Source of the DNA: Nissolia schottii
Taxonomy: Eukaryota > Streptophyta > Magnoliopsida > Fabales > Fabaceae
Length of the DNA stretch: 64,000 nucleotides
NCBI GenBank assembly: GCA_003254905.1
Contig: QANU01063588.1
Coordinates: forward strand, 5,160 to 69,159
Direction of reading: 5' to 3'
Shown here one piece after another: positions 38,029-48,508 of the stretch; position 1 is the stretch's first letter, and every line of letters starts with the position of its first letter. The position numbers and the translations under genes were made by a program. The notes beneath the pieces are model-generated. The model had not been told where the DNA came from, searched no databases, and saw only the letters and a program-made list of their open reading frames with translations.

Positions 38029-39472
38029 AAGCAGTGATTGTGAATGATTTTACCAATGAACACCTGGGATTTTACCATACTTTTCAAGTATTACATACTT
38101 TACTTTCCATCAAGGTAAGCAGTAAAATTAGCATCATCAGTAAAATTAAGGATTGCATCATTTGATTTGTTGTCGTTCAACTATACTATGTAACTATATT
38201 AGATGAACTCCTTTGTCTTTGTAGAAATTAAAATAGTCAATAGCATTTTCATAGCATTTACTGACCAATGGTTTTAAAGTATTTTGAGTGAATGCAATGT
38301 TTGTTCAATGTTTAACGATCATTTCTTTGTTTAGAATGCATAAAGCTAAAGTAACTATAGAAGTAGCATTTCAATTTTGATGCTATAGTAGTATAATAAC
38401 TATTTTGTTATTCATTAGTTACTATAATAACTCACAAAATAACTATTTACACTATCATTACATAGATAATCAGATATTGGATGCATGTGAATTTGCTGAC
38501 ATATATACTTCTTGGACCCTTGATTCCGTAAATGTCAAAAAAATTTAATACCCATTTCAATCTTTTATTCAAGTGTGACAAATCTGCAGTTGAAGTATAT
38601 GAGATAACCTTTTAATTGGGCTGAGCCCAGTACATTGCGGATCGTAAACCATATCAGTACATTTATTGGACACAATAATTTGTCCAGCAAACTTACGCCA
38701 AACAGCCAACAAAAAAATTTGGCAACTTAAAAGAATGGTGACAGAAACCTAAATCAGAAACGCACCGTCTACCAAGGGAGTTCCAGCTAAAGTGAAACTC
38801 AAACTGTCCCTCTTCCACGAGCATTTTGCACTTTGCAAGCAAATCCGGTATGCTGCAGAATTTTCTTCTCCACCTCATATTATGAATTATATTATCCCTT
38901 TTGTTTATAATTTTGGTTAAAATCATTCGAATATATTTGCTCTGTCAATTTGATGGAAGACAAGCTATTCACAAATTGGGCACATTGCCGCTTTTGCTAT
39001 ATACTGCCACCAAACACTTAACAAAGAAGGATATAGGGAGAGATCTATATACTTTTTGACCTCTATTTTTTGTAATAATTTTTCTCCTAGGTTTTGGTTT
39101 GCTGCTGGCCACAATCCTGCTAGAGTTTGGTTAGAGGATTACTTTTTTTTTTTCTATTTTTTTTAGGATAAGTCATTTTTTTAGGGACAGGTTGACTTTG
39201 TAAGGATTATATTTCCACAGAGCTACATAGGAATGAAAAGCATTTTTTTTACAGCAAGATCCATGTCCCTTACATTATTACTCTACCTTAATTTGGAAAT
39301 ACAACCTAGCAGAATTTGCTCACAAGAAAAATTCCTGTTTTGTTAATTAAGCAAACAGAAGTGATTGAAAGCTTTAATGGCATTGAAATAGGCACAATAG
39401 GTAATCCTTCACCAAAACAAGTAGTATAAAAAATAGATGTTGTTATGGGAATGGTAGCAAGCCAACCCATAC

Positions 39473-39757
39473 CTGGCTTAGAGCATAGTGGAACACAAGG
39501 GTGTGCTTGCCTTTAACTTGCAAGAGGGGATTTGGCAAGTTGTCGGCGAAAGTATCGCTTGCAAAATGAAGGGAGCCCAATATGTGACCATTGTAATTCC
39601 TCTCATCATCCCTCAGATTTGATGGCAAATTAACCTGTAATTATCAAAATCAATTTATACAAGACAAAGAGAGAGAGAGAGCGAATTGGTACACGCCATT
39701 AACAATAGCAATGTTAGGTTGGAAGGAGTACAAAAGCTACGATCCAGTGATGTACAT
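39473..39757 (-). pseudogene. captured Cdc25-like phosphatase / arsenate reductase gene fragment
   Basis: Exon 39473-39634 (54 codons, flanked by TTACAG and GTATGG) encodes [20 protein letters not shown], then [14 protein letters not shown]. This matches the rhodanese-type Cdc25/ACR2 family of plants, where the catalytic Cys of the FHCALSQ loop is expected. Here it is Tyr (FHYALSQ), so the active-site cysteine is lost. Upstream on the same strand (about 39757-39698) MYITGS, a stop, LL and PNIAIVNG match the protein's N-terminal exon. The last exon was not found. It is a non-functional captured fragment lying opposite to the Helitron 5'-3' direction. Confidence 0.75.
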
Positions 39758-40105
39758 TACACTCTGAACTATCCCATTCTTCCTCTTTTATGTTTTCTCT
39801 CTTTTGATTCTTCTACTATTTTGGTGTGGGGATGGCACTAACTCAATTTGGGTATTCACTGCATATCCGGATGTTTAGTACTTGCACCTCATGTTTACAT
39901 TCTTTTACTAAAGAGTGTTATCCCCTTACCATGTTACTTTACCTTAATTTGGATTCAAGTATGTCCAAATATATTGACAAAAGAATGTTACCAATTATCA
40001 GTTTAATATTTGGCTTCAACTTCATATATGATGTATGTTTCTAAGTGATTCAATGGAATGTAACATAAGCAACAATATTCTAATATATCAACAGGTTATT
40101 ACGCA

Positions 40106-40984
40106 ATGAAAAAATTGTTCGCACCAACCAGAGCTTTTTGGCCACAAAGTGAAGACCGACACCTGTTTATAACTATCCAAGCTAATAGGGTATGTCATTG
40201 ATTTATTTACAATAGCTCATCTATAAATAGTTAGTTACAGTTCACACAGCAACCTGCAAACAAATAATGGAGTTATTGTTGTATGCTACATGTTTGCACA
40301 ATAAAATTTATGTTAAAAGTTTACATGCTATCTATGTTATGTCTCTTAATATGTTTGATAATTGATGATATATATATATGTGTGTGTGTGTGTGTGTCTG
40401 TTAAATTTGTAAATATATTATAAATTGTATATTAGTGTCACTTTAAATTTACTTATATTATGATATTAGCTATATGTGATTTAAAATATATTTATTAATT
40501 AACTCTGTTTGGAATTGCATAGAATGTAGGAGAAATCCCACTTAGTTTCATATAAATGTATGGAAGAACATGCCGAGATGTTGTATACTGCATAGATGAC
40601 AAGGACAACTGCTTCCCATTTAGGATAAGGCCACGTTCAACGATTGCGGTTATAAAAGAAGGGTTTCAAGATATATTAGAATTCTACAAACTTAGAGAAA
40701 ACTTTGTACTTGAGTTATATTATACTGGTAACGGAATTTTTCATCTAACTCCTAGGGATGAAATGCAATACAAGATACAATATAGAAGAGAACTATCTAA
40801 AAACATGGCTTTCGTTTTACCCTTTGATATTTATCATAATTTGTATCACTTCATCCACACTCATTTAATTGAGCCAAACATTCCCAATCTTCCACACGAG
40901 AATCCATTCGATGAGCTACGACCTATGGTTCAGCAACAAGATGATCCAGCTAATGTTGAACTGCATCAACAACTTGATAGGTAA
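40106..40984 (+). pseudogene. captured B3-domain-like gene fragment
   Basis: Exon 1 (40106-40189, 28 codons, ending FITIQANR before GTATGT) and exon 2 (from 40523 after TGCATAG) join in phase 0 to NVGEIPLSF. A TAA stop (40553-40555) follows, then an open frame of 142 codons: MYGRTCRDVVYCID, GFQDILEFYKLREN, LELYYTGNGIF. The pattern (IPLSF, G-F-x-D, YKLxEN, LxYxGNxxF) resembles plant B3 DNA-binding domains as found in REM-type proteins. The B3 call is an inference from this pattern, and the stop argues for a pseudogene. Confidence 0.5.
40365..40398. repeat. (TA)n(TG)n microsatellite
   Basis: A TA run followed by a TG run, inside the intron of the B3-like fragment. Confidence 0.8.
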
Positions 40985-41547
40985 CATAGTTTCAGTTAAG
41001 TTAATATTTGCACAATCTTTTATTAACCTTATAGTTAAAACTTTTTTATATTATGGATTATGCATACACAGGGAAATCTCTCACGTATCATCGACAAACA
41101 GATAAGGTTATCAAGGTATAATTTTTATCTAAATTTACCATAATACTTCATCAATAATTGTACGTGTTCATTTATAGTTACAATTTAATAAAATGTTATT
41201 TATGTTTTTTTTTCAACTCAAATCAGGCTTGCGACTGTTAAAAGATTTAACACAAGTTTGCTTTGTCATAATGAAAATTGCAAGCCATTGTATACGCACC
41301 AAAATCTCTATATTGTTGTTAGCTATAACTATTATACATATAACTTTTGTTTATTTATCCGGTACTGTAATAGGAAGTTTATATATTAATACTTCATTAT
41401 GTAAACTTCATTAAGCAATCTAATAGTCATTTTAATTCATGTTGTGATCTATTCATTAATGATAGTAAGTTTTTTATATCATTATTAAAATGATTAGTAC
41501 TAAATAGTACAATAATCAGCATGTCTATATATTAACAAGGTTTATAT

Positions 41548-41579
41548 ACCTGCAGCGCATCGCGTGGGTTAGAATCTAA
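41548..41579 (+). other. Helitron 3' terminus: hairpin plus CTAA
   Basis: The stem arms ACC..CA.CGC and GCGTGGGT pair around ATC with small bulges, 6 bp or so before the terminal CTAA. This is the usual Helitron termination signal. Confidence 0.8.
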
Positions 41580-42336
41580 TGTTGATTGATACTTGTATGG
41601 TAAGGTACAATTAAAATTCCACTTTCAATTAGTTTTTCCTCAGAACTAGTTTTAGGATGAAACTGACTCAAATAACAACACATTTCAAATGACTTTAACC
41701 AACAATAATTATTTGAAATTGGTTCACCGTACCTATTTATTTGATTTTCAGAATTTGTCAAACACCCCAAGCGTTGTAATTCTCTCACTGAGTAATAATG
41801 ATAATTGACTCCTTAATTGTAGGTAAAATCTAAAGTTTCTCTTCATAGATTTCAAATTGGGCACTCAAAACACTGCGACCAGAGGTGTTAATCGTTTTTG
41901 TTGGTATATATAAATTAATAATTTTTCTGGGGACTATGGCCCCTGCCGGCCCCCCTAATTATGTCTGTCCCTGCATGTGTATAACATTGTTCAATAGTTT
42001 GTGATCCTTAAAGTAATTAAATTCCTTCTCTTTTGAAGACATATAATGTATTTAACTAGTTCACATTATTTTTAGTAAAAAAAAAGATCAATGCCATAAT
42101 TGTAAAGCATGAATAGGAGCTACATATAAGAAAATATATTCATTCATCTATGGATTCCAACACGAAATTTAAACACAAATTTATAACTTTATAATTTTCA
42201 TATAATTAACTATGTAAACCCATATCATACATATTAGAATCATATTGACAAATATTATTAGAGACTTTTAAAATTGCTGAACCCTAAAAGTTAGTCTATT
42301 GCATGAAAGAGCTCATAATATAAGACTAGCATGATC

Positions 42337-42774
42337 CTATTCCTGAACCCTACTGCGTTTCTTCCTACCTTTCGCATCCACATTCAACGACATGGCAAAA
42401 TCATCGACCAGCACAATACGATCAAACAATGCGTTCTCCCACCGGCGAATAACCTCTCGCGGCACGATTGACTTGAAGCAATTGGGCATTAATTTCACCT
42501 TGCAGTTAGAATCAGGGCAGCTAACCTCCAGATTGTTGTCCCTCAGAGTGGCAGCAACATGCTCATTCATGCAGTAATTGCAACATGTGTGACCACATGG
42601 TAGTGTCTTGAACATTTCAAATTGTTTCTTAAAATCAACGCACTTGCCACAAAGCCCTAGAGATTCATCACCACATAGTTTCTTGATCCACAAGCCTTGC
42701 TCTGCCTTCTTAATCCAATAGCCTTGTTCTTGCCTAGAACTAGAAGGTTCACCAATCTTGAGAATAGAAGCCAT
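42337..42774 (-). CDS. RING1-only protein derived from an RBR ligase (copy C)
   Basis: 145 aa from the ATG at 42774 (MASILKIGEPSSS), nearly identical to copy D. All RING1 cysteines and the histidine are kept (CGKC, PCGHTCCNYC, CPDSNC). The basic C-terminus KGRKKRSRVQE replaces the IBR part. A TATA-like GTATAAATATATATAG lies at about 42844-42858 (reads as TATA on both strands), 70-85 bp before the ATG. The intron downstream on the minus strand was hit by the 13.7-kb Helitron, so the 58-bp last exon (27394-27451) is now almost 15 kb away. The stop in exon 1 means the protein would not use that exon anyway. It may be a pseudogene or a small RING protein. Confidence 0.73.
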   Translation of the reverse strand: MASILKIGEPSSSRQEQGYWIKKAEQGLWIKKLCGDESLGLCGKCVDFKKQFEMFKTLPCGHTCCNYCMNEHVAATLRDNNLEVSCPDSNCKVKLMPNCFKSIVPREVIRRWENALFDRIVLVDDFAMSLNVDAKGRKKRSRVQE

Positions 42775-43276
42775 TGATTCTTTAATTAAATTGGCAGAGG
42801 AAAAAAAAATTGTAGCTTGTGATTATATGGTAAAGGGGTTTGTGTATAAATATATATAGTGGTCACAGTTATGTTTGAGATAGACTATGCCGATTAATCA
42901 ATGCTACTAATCTTAAAATTTAAAATGTAAAGATAAATTTGATCCAAAAAATCTTTATCTTTAATAAAAATTGATTAACTAACTAACTAACTTGTTGAAG
43001 ATATAAGGAAAGATTTTTTTTCTAAGATGAGGGTTTTGAACCTCCATTAATTTAAAAACGAATTTTCAAATATCATTCATTATCAATAACAATGGATACA
43101 TTACGATTAAGAAAGATAATAATCATAATCAAAGTAAAATAATATTCATCTCCTAATATCAAGGAATAATGAAAATTCAATTAATTTAAACATAATTCAA
43201 GACAAATTAATAAAAAAGAATGCAAAATACTCCATAATCCCTATTGAATATTTTGTTCATGAGATAAAATTAGTTC

Positions 43277-43334
43277 CTAATGCTTTCCACGTGGCCAATG
43301 AAATCTGTGGTTATAGCAGAAGTGATGACCACAA
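43277..43334 (-). pseudogene. RBR last exon (RING2 end), belongs with copy B
   Basis: 58 bp after TTTTGCAG, the same length as the other two. In phase 2 it reads CGHHFCYNHRFHWPRGKH and then a stop. A RING2 cysteine (YNC in copy A) is His here, so zinc binding would be impaired even if it were spliced. Confidence 0.7.
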
Positions 43335-43649
43335 CTGCAAAACAAAGTTGACAAAATAATATAAGATAAGAATTAAGCCAGCACCAAAATCTGAAGTGTT
43401 ATAAAAACACAGACTATATTATTAATTAGTTGGGTTCAAATTAAGAACATTTTTTTTCATTATTATCTAATTAATCGATTAGAATTGTCACTCATACTAT
43501 GGCAGCAATTGCAGCCACATCAACCGCATTTTCTTGCAATTTCACAAAAAAGCAATAATCACAATCTATGTTACACAGGTACCGGTATGGAACCGGTACC
43601 GGGTACGGATACAGATATGTATGGGGTACAAAATTTTGAAGTGTATGAT

Positions 43650-43978
43650 ATGCTAAGAATTATGAGTGCATTGAGAATATTTCTTTGTATTATTTTTTGG
43701 GATATATTTGAAGCGACACTATAAGTTTTCCTGAAAATTGAAATTGTGTTATTACAAAGAATTGAGCTGCCAATCACGTATTTAACGGCTTGTTGGTTGA
43801 TTGATTTTGTATGTTGATGGCTACTTGTAATGTAAGGTAGAATTAAAATTCCACTTTCAATTTGTTTTTCCTTAGAATTAGTTTTAGGATGAAACTCACT
43901 CAAAATGACTTTAACCAACAATATTTTTTTAAAATTGGTTCCACCGTACCTATTTATCTGATTTTCGGAATTTGTCAA
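43650..43978 (-). repeat. left part of duplication unit B
   Basis: Homologous to 24951 onward. It contains the intact version of the Helitron target site (43811-43812). The homology breaks at 43978-43980 and resumes at about 46765. Confidence 0.85.
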
Positions 43979-44447
43979 CCCAGTTATGCTACATGCTACC
44001 CATATCTCATACACCATACATACACGCATATTAGAATACATTGATCCCCTAAAATAACCACTTCATTCACTCTTTCTCCCACTCTCACCAACACGCGCCT
44101 GAACCCACGTTCCTTATCTTCATTCTCTTTCTCGAAAAATATTCACTGTTCATTGCTCTCTGCTCTCTTCACCCTCTTCGTTCTCTTCGATCCCGTCGTT
44201 CTCTTCAATCTCGTTGTTCTCTGCGATCTAATGCGCAAGATCTGGGATTTCTTAGAGAGATGAGTGATTGAAGATGTTGCTGCTTGTTATCATCTTTTAA
44301 ATAAGAAAGAAAGAAGTTAAAAAAAAAAACAAAGCATAATTGACAGGAGGAAGGAAAAGAACAAGATATACATGACCTATGCTTGTTAATTTTAAAGTCA
44401 AGATTCATTTTTATTTGAGTAAAATCACAGTGATGTAAAGAAAACGT

Positions 44448-45590
44448 GTGACCTATGGATAATGTTTGCACATAAGCTTATTTAATGTTTGCAGATATGC
44501 TCATTTAAAGTTTGCACAATTCTCCAATACATCAAATTCTGCATTTTTATGCATTTTTGGCAAACACATAATGCTTATATTACACCATCTAATGTTTATT
44601 CATAGCAATATGTAAAAAATTGTGTCAAAAAATTTATAATATTTATGCATTAGTTGTTGAAAGGTTGAGAATATGCCAAAATGCACATCCTCTTCCTCAA
44701 CAAAGACAAAACATGTGACATGTGGATAATGTTTACACATACGCCCATTTAATGTTTGCATTTATGCCCATTTAAAGTTTGTATAATTCTACAATACATC
44801 AAATTCTGCATTTTTATGCATTTGTGACAATCACATAATGCTTATATCACACCATCTAATGTTTATTCATGACAATATGTAAAAAATTGTGTCAAAATGT
44901 TTATAATATTAATGCATTAATTGTTGAAAGATTGAGAATGTGCCAAAATGCATATCTTCTTCATCAACAAAGATAAAACCTGTGACCTGTGGATAATGTT
45001 TGCATATAAGTCCATTTAATGTTTGCATATATGCCCATTTAAAATTTGCACAATTTTACAATACATCAAATTCTGCTTTTTTATGCATTTTTTACAAACA
45101 CATAATGCTTATATCACACCATCTAATGTTTATTCATGACAATATGTAAAAAATTGTGTTAAAATATTTATAATATTTATGCATTAATTGTTGAAAGGTT
45201 GATAATATGCCAAAATGTATATCCTATTCCTCAACGAAGATAAAACCTGTGACCTGTGGATAATGTTTGCACATACGCCCATTTAATGTTTGTACATATG
45301 CCCATTTAAAGTTTGCACAATTCTACAATACATCAAATTCTGTATTTTTATGCATTTGTGACAAACACATAATGCTTATATCACACTATCTAATGTTTAT
45401 TCATGCCAATATGTAAAAAATTGTGTCAAAATATTTATAATATTTATGCATTAATTGTTGAAAGGTTAAAAATATGCCAAAATGCATATCCTCTTCCTCA
45501 ACAAAGATAAAACATGTGACCTGTAGATAATGTTTGCACATAAGCTCATTTAATGTTTGCACTTATGCCCATTTAAAGTTTGCACATTCA
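44448..45590. repeat. 267-bp tandem repeat, about 4.3 copies
   Basis: The phrase GTGACCTATGGATAATG or a variant recurs at 44448, 44715, 44982, 45249 and 45516, exactly 267 bp apart each time. The unit is AT-rich and contains sub-repeats with GTTTGCACATA...CCCATTTAA. It is non-coding, and the copies differ by a few percent. It could be the seed of a satellite. Confidence 0.95.
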
Positions 45591-45611
45591 ATTTTCTGTC
45601 ATATGTATGTT

Positions 45612-46326
45612 CATGGTTATCAAACTCGCGAGTTTAAGTAAACTCGTGGAGCCTCCGTAAACTCGGATCGTAAACTAGGATCGTAAACTCGTACGAGTTT
45701 ACCTATTATTAAAAAAATATTAAAAAAATATTTTAAAAAATTATTATGCTACAAAAATATATTTAATAAAACTTGAAATTCATAAATACATTTATATCCA
45801 TAACAAAGCACAAATAAAGATGAAATATATGAGTTCTAAGTTCAATTCATACATAATACATATAACATAATACATAGTATTGACTACGGAACATCACAAG
45901 AAGCGAATTTGTGACGATGATGTCTTCAATATAGAACACTAAAGCACAAATAGCAATGCAGAGGTCACGCACCCTGGTGGGAAAGATCCCTGAGCAAAGG
46001 ATGAAATACATACGACAAGCAACGACGGAGCACAACGGAGCACGATTGTAGGCGCAACTGTAAATGATAACTCTAAAATACTTAAATGACCTAAATCTAA
46101 AAACTCATAGTTATGGAAAACAATATCAAACTTGTTTTGTTTCTTAAAAAAAAAAAAAAACTGCCTTGTGGGTAAACTCGTAAAATCGGGAGTAAACTCG
46201 CGATTTTATGCGAGTTTACCCGAGTTTACCCAGAAACGAGTTTACATGCGTGTTAGCTCGATTTTACAACCTAAACTCCTAAAATCGTCCGATTTTACGA
46301 GTTTACACGTGTTTTTAATAACTATG
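45612..46326. mobile_element. hAT-like MITE (715 bp) with 8-bp TSD
   Basis: The TSD is TGTATGTT at 45604-45611 and 46327-46334. The terminal inverted repeat is CATGGTTATCAAA against CATAGTTATTAAA, continuing into inverted AAACTCG-rich arms (GAGTTTAC and GTAAACTCG many times). The 8-bp TSD and CA..TG ends fit hAT. The interior is non-coding. Confidence 0.85.
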
Positions 46327-46437
46327 TGTATGTTAGTAATGAATGAGTATTAGAACATATAAAATTTCAGTACATTAGAATTTCACAGAGACGTCAAAGA
46401 ATAAAGCTCTCCATGGAAATCAAAGAAAAAAATCATG

Positions 46438-46625
46438 AAAAATATGATGATGATGATAAACATAATAGAAAATTGAATGACGATGATGAGATGATAATCA
46501 AAGAAAGGATGATGATAATGATAATCAAAGAATGAATAACGATAATAGAAGGATGAGAGGATGACGATGACAACGACAAACATAACAGAACAAGGATGAG
46601 AGGTTGAAGACGATGAGTGAAAATG
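46438..46625. repeat. GAT/GATAAT-rich simple-sequence stretch
   Basis: Imperfect GATGATGATAA-type repeats. They cause Ile/Ser/His-rich shadow ORFs on the minus strand. Confidence 0.7.
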
Positions 46626-47504
46626 ATGACGAGAACAAGTTCGGAATTGGGGCGTGCGCCTTGTGTATAATTATACGTTATACGTATAATTATCATTAAT
46701 TACGTATAAAACCGTATAAAAGAGTGGTGTATATACGGGTGTACAGGAAACATTTTTCTTGTCCAACACCCCAAGCGTTGTAATTCTCACACTGAGTAAT
46801 AATGATAATTGATTCCTTAATTGTAGGTAAAATCTAAAGTTTCTCTTCATAGATTTCTAATTGCGCACTCAAAACACTACGACCATTTGTGTTACTCGTT
46901 TTTGTTTACATTCCCAATTACTTGTTCTTTTAATTTGAAATTGCAATATATTCCAAAATCTTTGACAAAGATTGAATTTAAAAAATTGACCAACTGTGGA
47001 AAAATCCCAAAAATTAAAGTAATGAGTTACTGTAATTGCAATATAAAATTTTCACAATAGTAATTATGGCATTTGCTTCTATGATGTGCCTAGTGATTTC
47101 TATTTATTTCTTTTTAACACCTTAATTGTGAGATATTTTTAATGAGTTCGAAAATCCTTAAGTTAAAGATAAAATTTATATGTGATGCACTGAAAGTGCA
47201 TATTCTTCGTTAATTAACTTAATATGTAATCATGTGCGCACAACGGTAAAGGGGCCGAATATATATAATAAAAATTATATTTTAAGTCATATATTTACCT
47301 AATAATATAAAATTTTTGGTCAAAAACTGAACGGATAAAAAGATTTTTGTGAAAAAGAATTGAAGTTGGTTGACTTAAAAAATCATGGGGTTATGACTTG
47401 CATATTTGAGCTAACGTCAAGGGAAAATGACAACTACTAACTTAACTCTAAAAGTTAGTCTATTGCGAGAAAGAGCTCTCTAATAATATAAGACTAGCAT
47501 GATC

Positions 47505-47939
47505 TTATTCATGAGCCCTACTGCGTTTCTTCCCACCTTTCGCAACCACATTCAACATGGCAAAATCATCGACCAACACAATACGATCAAACAATGCGTT
47601 CTCCCACCGGCGAATAACCTCTCGTGGCACGATTGACTTGAAGCAATTCGGCATGAATTTCACCTTGCAGTTAGAATCAGGGCAGCTAACCTCCAGATTG
47701 TTGTCCCTCAGAGTGGCAGCAACATGCTCATTCATGCAGTAATTGCAACATGTGTGACCACATGGTAGTGTCTTGAACATTTCAAATTGTTTCTTAAAAT
47801 CAACGCACTTGCCACAAAGCCCCAGAGATTCATCACCACATAGTTTCTTGATCCACAAGCCTTGCTCTGCCTTCTTGATCCAATAGCCTTGTTCTTGCCT
47901 AGGATTAGAAGGTTCACCAATCTTGAGACTAGAAGCCAT
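47505..47939 (-). CDS. RING1-only protein derived from an RBR ligase (copy B)
   Basis: 144 aa from the ATG at 47939 (MASSLKIGEPSNP). The frame is open further upstream only from a TTG. The RING1 is complete (CGKC, PCGHTCCNYC, CPDSNC), and the KSIVPREVIRRWENALF segment is identical to copies C and D. It is one residue shorter in the tail (DDFAMLNVVAKGGKKRSR). The promoter has an expanded TA tract (48011-48034). Its intron carries the 2.8-kb insertion at 43981-46758. IBR and RING2 are absent, as in the sister copies. Three related ORFs with no stop or frameshift suggest either recent duplication or retained coding function. Confidence 0.73.
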   Translation of the reverse strand: MASSLKIGEPSNPRQEQGYWIKKAEQGLWIKKLCGDESLGLCGKCVDFKKQFEMFKTLPCGHTCCNYCMNEHVAATLRDNNLEVSCPDSNCKVKFMPNCFKSIVPREVIRRWENALFDRIVLVDDFAMLNVVAKGGKKRSRAHE

Positions 47940-48010
47940 TGATTCTTTAACGAAATTGGCCAAGGAAAAAAAAAACTGTAGCTTGTGATTATAAGGTAAA
48001 TGGGTTCATG

Positions 48011-48034
48011 TATAAATATATATATATATATATA
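48011..48034 (-). promoter_or_regulatory. TATA region of copy B expanded to a (TA)n microsatellite
   Basis: The site homologous to the TATA box of copies D (AAATATATAG) and C (AAATATATATAG) has grown here to about ten TA dinucleotides, 70-95 bp before the ATG. Confidence 0.6.
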
Positions 48035-48450
48035 GTGGTCATAGTTATGTTTCAGATAGACTATGCCTATTAATCAATGTTACTAATCTTAAAATTTAAA
48101 ATGTAAAGATAAATTTGATCCAAAAAATCTTTATCTTTAATAAAAATTGATTAACCAACTAACTAACTTGTTGAAGATATAAGGACAGATTTGTTTTTTA
48201 AGATGAGGGTTTTAAACCTCTATTAATTTAAAAACGAATTTTAAAATATTATTCATTATCAATAAGAATGGATACATTAAGATTAAGAAAGATAATAATC
48301 ATAATCAAAGTACAATAATATTCATCTCCTGATATCAAGGACGAATGAAAGTTCAATTAATTTAAACATAATTCAAGATAAATTAATAAAAAAATGAAAA
48401 ATACTCCATAATTCCTATTGACTATCTTGTTCATGAGATACAATTAGTTC

Positions 48451-48508
48451 CTAATGCTTTTCACATGGCCAACGAAATCTGCAATTATAGCAAAAGAGAT
48501 GACCACAC
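48451..48508 (-). pseudogene. last exon of RBR copy A, acceptor lost
   Basis: This is the best-preserved last exon: CGHLFCYNCRFRWPCEKH and then a stop, with the RING2 C-x-CGH-x2-CY-x-C pattern. The base pair before it reads AT where the other copies have the AG acceptor (48509-48510), so normal splicing is not expected. Confidence 0.7.

Larger units (their letters stand above)
27908..41579 (+). mobile_element. 13.7-kb non-autonomous Helitron with captured gene fragments
   Basis: The 5' end is TCTATAATATATGAAAGC. The 3' end is CTAA (41576-41579), preceded by an imperfect hairpin with ATC loop (about 41548-41569). It sits between A (27907) and T (41580), with no TSD. All are Helitron hallmarks. 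The uninterrupted target (TTTTGTATGTTGAT) is present in unit B at 43805-43818. No Rep/helicase coding was found, so it is non-autonomous. Contents: two copies of the 5' part, a nested solo LTR, two large internal repeats, and fragments of at least two or three host genes. It lies in the intron of RBR copy C. Confidence 0.9.
41580..43649 (-). repeat. right part of duplication unit C
   Basis: Resumes the homology broken at 27907. It carries the intron-like region, copy C exon 1 and the last exon of copy B. Compared with unit D it lacks about 600 bp of AT-rich DNA around 41900. Confidence 0.85.
43981..46758. mobile_element. 2.8-kb insertion in the intron of copy B, possibly MULE-like
   Basis: It splits unit B. 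The flanks TTGTCAACC (43972-43980) and TTGTCCAAC (46759-46767) both resemble the intact target TTGTCAAAC of unit C and would be a decayed 9-bp TSD. The ends show weak inverted similarity (ACCCATATCTCATACACCA on the left; the reverse complement of the right end contains ACACCCGTATATACACCAC). There is no coding region. The insertion is certain, but the MULE assignment is an inference. It contains the 267-bp tandem repeat and an hAT MITE. Confidence 0.6.

Noticed and set aside
38693..38926. 77-codon minus-strand ORF in the Helitron as a third exon of the Cdc25-like fragment
   Set aside because: It does not match the family's C-terminal part and no splice link was found.
44448..45590. CRISPR-like array
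   Set aside because: A 267-bp AT-rich tandem unit without short repeats and unique spacers, in a plant nuclear setting.
46383..46696. Ile/Ser/His-rich ORFs
   Set aside because: They arise from GAT-type simple repeats.
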